Notes under the pieces: model-generated
The model's database searches: none
Seen by the model: only the letters and a program-made list of their open reading frames with translations
What the model was told of the DNA's origin: nothing
Source: Gemmatimonadota bacterium
GTDB taxonomy: Bacteria > GCA-2686955
Reading direction: 5' to 3'
Assembly (NCBI GenBank): GCA_002686955.1
Contig: NYZA01000143.1
Coordinates: 1-64,000 of the forward strand
Length of the DNA: 64,000 nucleotides
In this document: positions 8,120-15,178 of the stretch, in pieces
Layout of the letters: every line of letters starts with the position of its first letter
Position numbering within the stretch: the first letter of the stretch is position 1
Program-made: the position numbers and the translations under genes

Positions 8120-9095
8120 CGCCGGCCCCCGCTCCGCCACCGCGCGCCACCCGCGCCCAAGGAGCAACAATCGCCCCCTCGAGCACCTCCCCCGCACCCA
8201 CACTCGCCCCGTCGAACATAACCGTGTCGCTCAAGCGCGCCCCCTCCCCGATCTCGCACTCCCGCCCCGCGACACCCCACCCCGAAAGCCGCGCGCTCGC
8301 CGCCACCCGCGCCGAAGGAGCGATCCGCCACGAGGCGTTGCCGGCGGCCACCGGAAGGCCACCGCCCCATTCCGAAAGCGCCCCCCCCGCGATCGCCCCG
8401 TGCGCCGCGAGGTATCGCTCCGGCGTGCCCAGATCGTGCCAAGCAGCCCCCTCCGCCCGCCACCCCCGCACAACCAGCCCGGCATCGATCGCCGCGGTCA
8501 CCGAGGGCACGAAGGGAGCCGGACGCCCCGGTTCCAGACGATCGAGCCAGGGCCAGTCGAGAACCGCCACCCCCGAGTAGGTCCATGAGCCGGCCTCACC
8601 CGCCGCTCCGAAACCGAGCACATTCCCGCTACGATCCACCCGAACCGAATCGGTGGGCCGATGCGAGACCAGCGCCATCGTCATCGCCAGCCGCCCCGCC
8701 CTCAGCTCCTCCGACCTCGCGCGATGCGCCGCCAAGAGCGAGCCCAGATCGAGATCGGTCACCGCGTCGGCGTTGTGGAGCAGCACCGGCTCCCCCCTCA
8801 CCCGCCGCCGGAGCCACGGAACAAAGCCCGCGATCCCCCCCGCCGGCCCCTGAATCGTCTCCTCCACGATGCAATGCGCCCGCGGCTCCCCCTCGCGCCG
8901 ATCGAGAAAACGCGTCAGAAGCGCTGCATGGTGGTGGGCATTGACGCCGACAACCCCAACCCCCGCCCGCCGCAATCGCGTCATCACATGGTCGATCGCC
9001 GGAGCTCCAGCGACCGGCACGAGCGCCTTGGGAAGTCGATCGGTGAGCGGCGCCAGACGGGTGCCGAGCCCGGCGGCCAGGATGATGGCGTGCAT
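8112..9095 (-). CDS. murU: Nucleotidyltransferase, probable MurNAc-1-P uridylyltransferase, with left-handed beta-helix tail
   Basis: The 327-residue protein opens with the sugar-nucleotidyltransferase signature ILAAGLGTRLAPLTDRLPKAL and has the metal-site LLHNADAVTD. The catalytic domain (about residues 1-235) matches MurU/RfbA-type enzymes that make UDP-MurNAc from MurNAc-1-P and UTP. Beyond it lies an extra tail of about 80 residues, rich in Val/Ala/Gly hexapeptide-like repeats (IAPSARVAASARLSGWGV...), as in left-handed beta-helix domains. Characterised MurU proteins are shorter and lack this tail. The gene lies between namZ (18-bp gap) and amgK (8-bp overlap). Confidence 0.78.
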   Translation of the reverse strand: MHAIILAAGLGTRLAPLTDRLPKALVPVAGAPAIDHVMTRLRRAGVGVVGVNAHHHAALLTRFLDRREGEPRAHCIVEETIQGPAGGIAGFVPWLRRRVRGEPVLLHNADAVTDLDLGSLLAAHRARSEELRAGRLAMTMALVSHRPTDSVRVDRSGNVLGFGAAGEAGSWTYSGVAVLDWPWLDRLEPGRPAPFVPSVTAAIDAGLVVRGWRAEGAAWHDLGTPERYLAAHGAIAGGALSEWGGGLPVAAGNASWRIAPSARVAASARLSGWGVAGRECEIGEGARLSDTVMFDGASVGAGEVLEGAIVAPWARVARGGGAGAGDE

Positions 9096-9113
9096 GAGAG
9101 CCTCGGAAAGAAA

Positions 9114-10313
9114 CTAGCCAGCGTCGTACAACAAATACTCCAACCGCTCCATCCTCCAGGCCTCCTCCAAGGGCTCCCACCCCTGGGCGACCTCTCGCCA
9201 CCCCGCCCCCGCATCGATCGCTCCCCGCAGATCGCCGCCCCCCGACAGAAAATCGATCGGCATCTTCCCCTCCTCTCCCTCGAAAGGAGGATCGCACCAG
9301 AAGGCCTCGCCCGCCTGCGCCCGCGCCGCCGCCAACACCGCCACCCCCGCGCGCACGGGATGGAAACGCTCCCGATCGAGAACCTCGATCTGCGCCCCAC
9401 CGCAGAGCTCCCCGGCGAAGCGATCGTGGCCCGGCGTGAAGCGACAGGGACGAAAACAGACACCCGGCAAATCGGCCTTCCTCAGATCGCTCACCAGGCG
9501 GCGCGCATCGATCCACGGCGCGCCGAAAACCTCGAAAGGCCGCGCCGTCCCCCTCCCCACCGACAACCGGGTCCCCTCGACCAGCCCCATTCCCGGAAAC
9601 ACCGCCACAGAGTCGCTCGTCGGCAGATCGGGCGCCGGCATCACCCACGGCAGCCCCGTGCGATCGAACCAATGACGCGCCCCCCACCCGCGCATCTTCA
9701 CCACCCGCACCCCCACACCGATCCGCTCCGCGATCCAGCGCAGCGCCTCCCCGATCGAAAAACCATGACGCAGCGGCAACGAATGCAGCCCCACCACACT
9801 TTCGAAACCTTCATCGACACCCGGCCCCTCCGCGTGTCGCCCCCCCAGCGGATTCGGACGATCCAGCACCACAGCCTCGACCCCCGCCCCGCGGCAAGCC
9901 TGCAGACAGAGCGTCGCCGTCCAAAGAAAAGTGTGGCAACGCGCCCCGACCTCCGGAAGATCGATCACCAGCGCATCGAGCCCCGCCAGACTCTCGGAGC
10001 TCGGCTTCCGTTCGGCGCCATAGAGACTCACCACCTCGAGCCCGCTCGCCGCATCGGAAAACCCCTCCCAGCGATCCGCCATCTCCCCCCAGACCCCATG
10101 GCGCGGACCGAAAAGACGCACCACCTCGACATCGGGCGCCGCCCCCCGAAAACGATCGATCGCGTGCACGCGCTGGGAATCGATCGACGCCGCATTCACC
10201 AGCAGCCCCACCCGTCGCCCCTTGAGCTGACGAAATCGCTCGGCCACAAGAGAATCGAGCCCGGTCTGGATCGCTTTTCGGGAGGGAGAGCGGTGACGCT
10301 TCGGACGAGACAT
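9114..10313 (-). CDS. namZ: DUF1343 protein, probable exo-beta-N-acetylmuramidase NamZ
   Basis: The 399-residue protein matches the DUF1343 (GH171) family. It shows VGLLVNAASID near the N-terminus, RLFGPRHGVWGE, LVIDLPEVGARCHTFLWT, VVLDRPNPLGG, and GLVEGTRLSVGRGTARPFEVFGAPWID. NamZ releases MurNAc from the non-reducing end of peptidoglycan fragments. Many homologues are exported; here the basic N-terminus (MSRPKRHRSPSRK) has no hydrophobic signal, so the protein may be cytoplasmic. Together with murU and amgK downstream it makes a self-contained MurNAc salvage operon: cleave, phosphorylate, uridylylate. Confidence 0.8.
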   Translation of the reverse strand: MSRPKRHRSPSRKAIQTGLDSLVAERFRQLKGRRVGLLVNAASIDSQRVHAIDRFRGAAPDVEVVRLFGPRHGVWGEMADRWEGFSDAASGLEVVSLYGAERKPSSESLAGLDALVIDLPEVGARCHTFLWTATLCLQACRGAGVEAVVLDRPNPLGGRHAEGPGVDEGFESVVGLHSLPLRHGFSIGEALRWIAERIGVGVRVVKMRGWGARHWFDRTGLPWVMPAPDLPTSDSVAVFPGMGLVEGTRLSVGRGTARPFEVFGAPWIDARRLVSDLRKADLPGVCFRPCRFTPGHDRFAGELCGGAQIEVLDRERFHPVRAGVAVLAAARAQAGEAFWCDPPFEGEEGKMPIDFLSGGGDLRGAIDAGAGWREVAQGWEPLEEAWRMERLEYLLYDAG

Positions 10314-10455
10314 TTCGGCACTTTCGACAGATTCGTGATTCGCCGCGATCCTACCTGCTCACGCCCCAAACTCTCCATCCGCGATCGACGGACATGTCGA
10401 AGTCAAGATCCCGGGGGGACCGAGCACTGAGGATCGGGCGGCCGTGACCACCTCG

Positions 10456-10514
10456 CCAGGCCCGCCCCGCGGCTCCGCGCCATCCGAAGCGGCCTCAGCG
10501 ATTGGCCGTGGATC
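10456..10514 (+). repeat. Left arm of a ~58-bp imperfect inverted repeat
   Basis: Pairs with 11270-11327 on the opposite strand. The inner 24 bp (10491-10514, GGCCTCAGCGATTGGCCGTG then GATC) match perfectly, and the outer part matches in blocks (CCAGG, CCGCCC, GGCTCCGCG). The arms enclose the reverse-transcriptase relic and the DUF6713 gene, an interval of about 755 bp. Confidence 0.8.
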
Positions 10515-10593
10515 GATGAGGGCCAGGCGTGCATCAGAGTTGGTTGTCGGGATTCTTCCCTTTCGCGGCCTTTGCATCTCTCCACTCGAGCGT

Positions 10594-10773
10594 GAGCTGA
10601 AGGGAGGCGGGGATGGTGACAGAGCCTTGAAACCTACGGTGCAGGGTACGCCGCAAGGCGCACCACTCTCACCGCTGCTCGCACACTATTCTCGAAGCCA
10701 CGCTTCTCTCTGCGGCGAATATATTAGATAGGGTAGGAGCTCTGGACTGCCGAAAACACGGAGAAGAGCGCTA
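10594..10773 (+). pseudogene. Relic of a group II intron-type reverse transcriptase
   Basis: Codons 10624-10683 read ALKPTVQGTPQGAPLSPLLA, the highly conserved RT motif (PTxxGTPQGGxLSPLLAN) of group II intron maturases and related bacterial RTs. After a frame change, 10712-10773 reads AANILDRVGALDCRKHGE, like the ANILLDxVDxELxxRGH that normally follows directly. The rest of the enzyme, including the YADD catalytic motif, is gone. The fragment is too small to function. Confidence 0.65.
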
Positions 10774-10832
10774 AGGGTTCGCCGCGCAAACGTGACGACG
10801 AAACCGGAGAACATCCGAGAACATCAGGCAAC

Positions 10833-11249
10833 ATGGCGGCACTGATTTACTACCTTGGACTGGCGTGCCTCTTCACGCACGAACTCGACGCCGTCATCCA
10901 CGCGGAGTGGCGGCTTCTGTTCATCCTTCGGAATATGCCGAACGATTCCGCCGCCTCGCTCTTCGTTGCCCTTCACATTCCACTTTTCTTCGGGGTTCTG
11001 TGGCTCAGCAACCACCGTCGAAAAAGTGTACGCAACCTCACTCGACTCTCGGTCGCCGCGTTTCTGACCGTGCACGCGCTGCTTCACTTCAGCCTTTCCT
11101 CGAACCCGGCATACGAGTTCCACGGCACACTCTCGCTGATACTGATCCTATCGGCCGCGGTTTGTGGCATCGCGTATCTCTCGGCTCGAGGGCGCTCGTT
11201 CCTTCGCGCCCCCTCGCGATGGGAGCTGAGGAGAAGAGAGCAAGCCTGA
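10833..11249 (+). CDS. DUF6713-family small membrane protein
   Basis: The 138-residue protein has four predicted hydrophobic segments. It carries features I associate with DUF6713: YLGLACLFTHELDAVIHAEWR at the start, LHIPLFFGVLWL, then HALLHFSLSSNPAYEFHG and a last helix ILILSAAVCGIAYL. Conserved acidic and His residues sit inside or next to membrane segments. Function is unknown. It lies alone between the arms of an inverted repeat, so it may be cargo of a mobile element. The start is ATG 10833. Confidence 0.75.
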   Translation: MAALIYYLGLACLFTHELDAVIHAEWRLLFILRNMPNDSAASLFVALHIPLFFGVLWLSNHRRKSVRNLTRLSVAAFLTVHALLHFSLSSNPAYEFHGTLSLILILSAAVCGIAYLSARGRSFLRAPSRWELRRREQA

Positions 11250-11269
11250 TGCGCGGACGGCTCCCCGCG

Positions 11270-11327
11270 GATCCACGGCCAATCGCTGAGGCCGGTTCGG
11301 GCACGCGGAGCCATTGGGCGGACCTGG
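11270..11327 (-). repeat. Right arm of the ~58-bp imperfect inverted repeat
   Basis: Reverse-complement partner of 10456-10514; perfect over 11270-11293 and patchy beyond. It starts 20 bp after the stop of the DUF6713 gene. Bases 11328-11493 beyond it hold nothing recognisable. Confidence 0.8.
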
Positions 11328-11493
11328 CTACGAATGGCGATGACCGGCATGTCAATGCTCGGTCATCCCCCCCTTCTTCCGCCTGGCCGAACGAATCCTT
11401 CCGACGCACCTCCCCGGCTCGATGTCAGGGGAGGCTCCGATCGTAGCGTCACTTTTTCTCGTTTCGCCCCGAGAGCTTCTTGCTCCGGTCGAG

Positions 11494-11856
11494 CTACCAG
11501 ATCAGCGGTACTCCGAACGCGCTCAGCGCCGGATCGCGCGTGATCAGCGGCACTCCCTCGATTTCGGCTTGAGCGGCGAGCATGCGATCGAAGGGGTCTT
11601 TGTGGGGCAGAGGCCAGGCGCCGGCCCGCTGCGCGTGCGCGATTCCAACCGGTAACTCCCTGAACCCGGCTTTCAGGATCCACCCTCTCATGTCGGTCAC
11701 GAAGGGGCCGATCGACGGCAGCTTGCCGAGGCGGTGTTTCGTGGCGACCTCCCAGGCGCTCGCACTCGAGACCAGGATCTCATTGGCCGGAGACGCCAGA
11801 ATGCCGCGGGCGCGCATCGAGAGCTATGGGTCGGCGAAGAAAAGCCTTGCGCCGAT
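11494..11856 (-). pseudogene. Broken PIN-domain (VapC-type) toxin gene
   Basis: Residues encoded below 11817 match the PIN toxin consensus: ASPANEILVSSASAWEVATK, then HRLGKLP and, near the end, HKDPFDRMLAAQAEIEGVPLITRD. The frame continues upstream as FFADP-stop-LSMRARG, so a TAG at 11824-11826 interrupts the expected ADPxLS segment. The true N-terminus with the first catalytic Asp (LLDTH) is missing. That area is now occupied by the tetR promoter. An antitoxin gene is also absent. The remaining frame starting at 11817 would encode 107 residues, unlikely to be active. Confidence 0.75.
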
Positions 11857-11863
11857 CAAACGA

Positions 11864-11896
11864 TCAAACGTATGTTTGAATCAAACGAACGTTTGA
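11864..11896 (+). promoter_or_regulatory. Tandem TetR-type operators
   Basis: Two inverted repeats stand side by side: TCAAACgtatGTTTGA (11864-11879) and TCAAACGaaCGTTTGA (11881-11896). They share the half-site TCAAAC and end 8 bp before the tetR ATG. Paired palindromes immediately upstream of a TetR gene strongly suggest autoregulation of the whole efflux operon. Confidence 0.85.
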
Positions 11897-11904
11897 AACC
11901 GAGC

Positions 11905-12582
11905 ATGCCCGACACTCCCCTCCCGACCGAAGAACGCCCCGACACCCGCGAGCGCTTGCTCGACGCGGCCGAGCAGCTTTTCGCCGAGCGGGGGGTGACG
12001 GCGACATCTCTGCGGGCGGTGACCAAGGCGGCCGACGCGAATCTGGCCGCGGTGCACTACCACTTCGGCAGCAAGGAGGAGCTGCTCTCCGCCGTGGTGG
12101 CCCGCCGTGTGCGGCCGATCAACGAAGAGCGGCTTCGGCTTCTGGATCGACTCCAGGCGGGTTCGGGCGATCGTGCCGCCGATCTCGACGAGATCTTGAG
12201 CGCTCTGCTACTGCCGATGATTCGGGAGACGGGGCGCAATCCGGAGAGAGTTCCGACCTTCACGCGGCTGATGGGGCGGGTGCTGACCGATATGGGGACC
12301 GGCACGCATGCCCTCGTCGTGCACCATTTCGCCGAAGTGCTGCAGCGCTTCGCCGCCGCTCTCTCGCGGGCCCTTCCCCACTTAACGCCGGAAGAGATCG
12401 CCTGGCGGCTGCATTTCTGCATCGGCACGATGGCGTTCACGCTCGTTCATTCCCCCCATCTCGCCGAGATGTCGCGCGGTCTTTGCCGCTCCCATGACGC
12501 GGATCGGGTCATGGAGCAGATGATCCCCTTCCTGGCCGCTGGATTCCAGGCGCCCAGCTCGATCGACGAGGAAGCATCGTGA
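11905..12582 (+). CDS. TetR-family transcriptional repressor of the efflux operon
   Basis: The 225-residue protein has an N-terminal helix-turn-helix, RERLLDAAEQLFAERGVTAT then LRAVTKAADANLAAVHYHFG and SKEELL. Its C-terminal ligand domain (PTFTRLMGRVLTDMGTG...) resembles the CecR/DUF1956-type group. I chose ATG 11905 because it falls just after the operators; longer frames would read through them. Its TGA overlaps the GTG of the outer-membrane factor gene, so repressor and pump are co-translated. The inducer is unknown. Confidence 0.9.
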   Translation: MPDTPLPTEERPDTRERLLDAAEQLFAERGVTATSLRAVTKAADANLAAVHYHFGSKEELLSAVVARRVRPINEERLRLLDRLQAGSGDRAADLDEILSALLLPMIRETGRNPERVPTFTRLMGRVLTDMGTGTHALVVHHFAEVLQRFAAALSRALPHLTPEEIAWRLHFCIGTMAFTLVHSPHLAEMSRGLCRSHDADRVMEQMIPFLAAGFQAPSSIDEEAS

Positions 12583-14009
12583 CGCACCGGATCTGGCCCT
12601 TTCTCCTCTTGATTGCCGCGTCATGCGCCTCGCCACCACCGGTCCGGCCACCCGCGACGAGGGTCGAGATCCCCGGCGAGTGGCGGGCCGGGTCGACGGC
12701 CGCGGAGGACGAATCCGTCTCGTGGTGGAATCTGCTAGGGAGCGCGGCGTTGGACAGTCTCGTCGCCGAGGGGCTCGAGCGGAATCCGAGCCTCGATGGG
12801 GCGGCGGCGCGGATCGATGCGGCGGTGGCTCGGGCCAAGATCGCCGGCGCGGGGAGCTGGCCGCAGCTCGGGGTGGGCGGCAGCGGGAGTCGGTCGAAGA
12901 GGAGCTTCGTCGGCTTTCCGAGCTTCGGGCCGCCGGGCGGTGGGGACGAAGGTCCGATCTCGGTCGAGTCGAGCACATTCGGCGTGTCGCTCGACCTGAG
13001 CTGGGAGGTCGATCTTTGGGGACGGATCCGCAGCGGGCAATCGGCCGCTTTTGCGGATGCGCAGATGGCCGAAGCTCTTTGGCGGGGCGCACGTTCCAGC
13101 ATCGCGGGGCAGATCTGCAAGGCGTTCTTCGGAGTCGTCGAGGCGGATCAGCAGGCGGAGCTGGCGGAGGCGACGAGCGCCAACCGAGCCGAAATGCTGG
13201 AGAGGATCGAGGCCCGGTATGCGCGAGGGCTCCGCTCTTCGCTCGACGTGCATCGGGCGCGCGCCGAGCTCGAGTCGTCGAAAGCCCGGACGGCGCTGCG
13301 ATGCGCCCAGCGCGACTCGGCTCGGCGGCAGCTGGAGATTCTGCTCGGCCGATACCCCTCCGCTTCGATCGATGTCCGCTTGCTGCCCGATCCGCCCGAG
13401 AGGTTGCCGGCCGGACTGCCCGCCGATCTGATCGATCGCCGTCTCGATCTGGTGGCGGCGGAGCGGGCGGTGGCCGCCGCAGATCGACGCAGGGCCGAGG
13501 CGCGGCGCGCGCTCTACCCCCGCGTCATGCTGACCGGCAGCTCCGGAACCACATCCGATGAGCTCGGCGATCTGAGCGATGGAGATTTCGCGGTCTGGAG
13601 CATCGGCGCATCGATCTCTCAACCGCTCTTCCAGGGGGGGCGGATCGTCGCCGGAATCGACGCGGCCGACGCGGGGCTCCGCGAGGCGCTGGCGAACTTC
13701 GCGACGACCGCATTGCAGGCCTACGCCGAGGTCGAGAGCGCCCTCGACGCGGAGACGCGACTCGGGGAGCAGGTGCGGGCCCTCGCGAACGCGGTCGAGG
13801 CTTCGTCGCTGGCGCTACGGCTCGCCGAGACCCGATACTCCGGCGGGTTGGCCGATGTCTTGGTTCTCCTCGACGCGCAGCGATCCGACCACGACGCACG
13901 GAGCCGCCTGATCGAAGCCACCCGCCAACGGCTCGACAACCGGGTCAATCTACACCTCTCTCTCGGAGGTGGATTCCGCAGAGACGACGAATCGAGGAAC
14001 CCTTCATGA
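12579..14009 (+). CDS. RND efflux outer-membrane lipoprotein (NodT/OprM-type TolC family)
   Basis: The 476-residue protein has a lipoprotein signal ending LLLIAASC (Cys about residue 16). It has the duplicated outer-membrane-efflux layout: WWNLLGSAALDSLVAEGLER, SLDLSWEVDLWGRIRSG, then the second repeat GASISQPLFQGGRI and ETRYSGGLADVLVLLDAQR. It forms the outer-membrane channel of the tripartite pump. The GTG start overlaps the tetR stop, and its stop overlaps the next ATG, so expression is tightly coupled. Confidence 0.93.
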   Translation: MTHRIWPFLLLIAASCASPPPVRPPATRVEIPGEWRAGSTAAEDESVSWWNLLGSAALDSLVAEGLERNPSLDGAAARIDAAVARAKIAGAGSWPQLGVGGSGSRSKRSFVGFPSFGPPGGGDEGPISVESSTFGVSLDLSWEVDLWGRIRSGQSAAFADAQMAEALWRGARSSIAGQICKAFFGVVEADQQAELAEATSANRAEMLERIEARYARGLRSSLDVHRARAELESSKARTALRCAQRDSARRQLEILLGRYPSASIDVRLLPDPPERLPAGLPADLIDRRLDLVAAERAVAAADRRRAEARRALYPRVMLTGSSGTTSDELGDLSDGDFAVWSIGASISQPLFQGGRIVAGIDAADAGLREALANFATTALQAYAEVESALDAETRLGEQVRALANAVEASSLALRLAETRYSGGLADVLVLLDAQRSDHDARSRLIEATRQRLDNRVNLHLSLGGGFRRDDESRNPS

Positions 14010-15178
14010 CGCGCGTCAAACAGAGCCTGATCACCGTCGCTTTCGTCGCGGCGGGAGCCGTGGGCTACCACCTCTTGGTCGCGACCCGCCCGGCGGCATC
14101 GACACGGCCCACCGAACCGCTGGTTCCCCTGGTGCGTGTTCTCGCCGTCGAGCCGACCGAGGTGCGATTGAGCGTGTCGAGCCAGGGAACCGTGACGCCG
14201 AGCGCCGAGACTACTCTCGTGCCTCAGGTTTCGGGGCGGGTGGCCGCGCTCTCTCCCCGTCTCGCGGAGGGCGCCTTCTTCTCCGAAGGTGAGGTGCTGC
14301 TGGGAATCGATCCGACCGACTACGAGCTGGCGGCGGTTCAGGCCGAAGCGAGTATCGCCCGTGCTGAAGCCCGCGTGGCGATGGAAGAGGGAGAGGCCGA
14401 GCTCGCCCGCGCGGAATGGACGCGCATGGGAAAGGGTGGCGAGGCGAAACCGCTGGTCCTGCGGGAACCCCAGCTTCGCGACGCACGGGCCGCGCTGGCC
14501 GCGGCGCGGGCAAGCCTATCGCAGGCCCGCCTCGCGCTGAGTCGAACCGAGCTTCGCGCGCCCTACACTGGTCGGGTGCAGACCAAAATGGTCGACGTCG
14601 GGCAGCTCGTCGGTCCAGACACTCCGATCGCCCAGATCTACTCCGTCGACGCCGCCGAGGTGAGGCTGCCGATTCCGGCCTCCGAGCTCGCCTTTCTCGA
14701 TCTTCCGGCCGATCCGCTCGCATCGGGCGATGGGCCCGCCGTCCGCTTCAGCGCCGACTACGCGGGGCGCCCTTGCTCCTGGACGGGGCGGATCGTGCGC
14801 CGCTCGGGGCGGATCGATCCCCGCTCTCAAATGGTGCACTTGATCGCCCGGATCGAGCGCCCCTACGGGGACGCGCACGAAGTCCCCTTGGAGACCGGTC
14901 TCTTCGTGCGAGCCCAGATCACCGGCTGCGTCGAGGACGGGATCGTCGAGCTCCCTCGCGAGGCACTGAAATCGGGGGAACGGGTGCACCTGGTGAGCGA
15001 GGGCCGCTTGCTCTTCCGCTCGGTCGAGCTACTCCGCCTCGAGCCGGAGCGCGCCCTCGTGCGCGAGGGACTCGCGGCGGGTGACACCCTCTGCCTCTCC
15101 GATATCCAGGCCGCGGTGGAGGGGATGCGGGTCCGGGCTTCGACCCACGGTGCCGCCGGCGACGGGGGATCCTCATGA
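14006..15178 (+). CDS. RND efflux periplasmic adaptor (membrane fusion protein)
   Basis: The 390-residue protein has an N-terminal membrane anchor (ITVAFVAAGAVGYHLLVA) and a biotinyl-lipoyl-like half motif, VPQVSGRVAALSPRLAEGAF followed by FSEGEVLLGIDPTDYE. A helical hairpin rich in Ala/Glu/Arg comes next, then the second half RTELRAPYTGRVQTKMVDVG and beta-barrel segments. It links the inner-membrane pump to the outer-membrane channel. ATGA overlaps bracket it on both sides. Confidence 0.93.
   Translation: MTRVKQSLITVAFVAAGAVGYHLLVATRPAASTRPTEPLVPLVRVLAVEPTEVRLSVSSQGTVTPSAETTLVPQVSGRVAALSPRLAEGAFFSEGEVLLGIDPTDYELAAVQAEASIARAEARVAMEEGEAELARAEWTRMGKGGEAKPLVLREPQLRDARAALAAARASLSQARLALSRTELRAPYTGRVQTKMVDVGQLVGPDTPIAQIYSVDAAEVRLPIPASELAFLDLPADPLASGDGPAVRFSADYAGRPCSWTGRIVRRSGRIDPRSQMVHLIARIERPYGDAHEVPLETGLFVRAQITGCVEDGIVELPREALKSGERVHLVSEGRLLFRSVELLRLEPERALVREGLAAGDTLCLSDIQAAVEGMRVRASTHGAAGDGGSS

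Larger units (their letters stand above)
10314..10832. other. 519-bp gene-poor region with inverted repeat and reverse-transcriptase relic
   Basis: Upstream of the divergent namZ and DUF6713 genes. It contains the left arm of a long inverted repeat (10456-10514) and a decayed reverse-transcriptase fragment (10594-10773). Outside these I see no supported gene. It looks like a scar of past mobile-element activity. Confidence 0.6.

Noticed and set aside
12623-13561. Long alternative-frame open reading frames across the efflux and amylase genes
   Set aside because: They are Arg/Gly/Ala-rich shadows of GC-rich genes with clear family motifs in the chosen frame.
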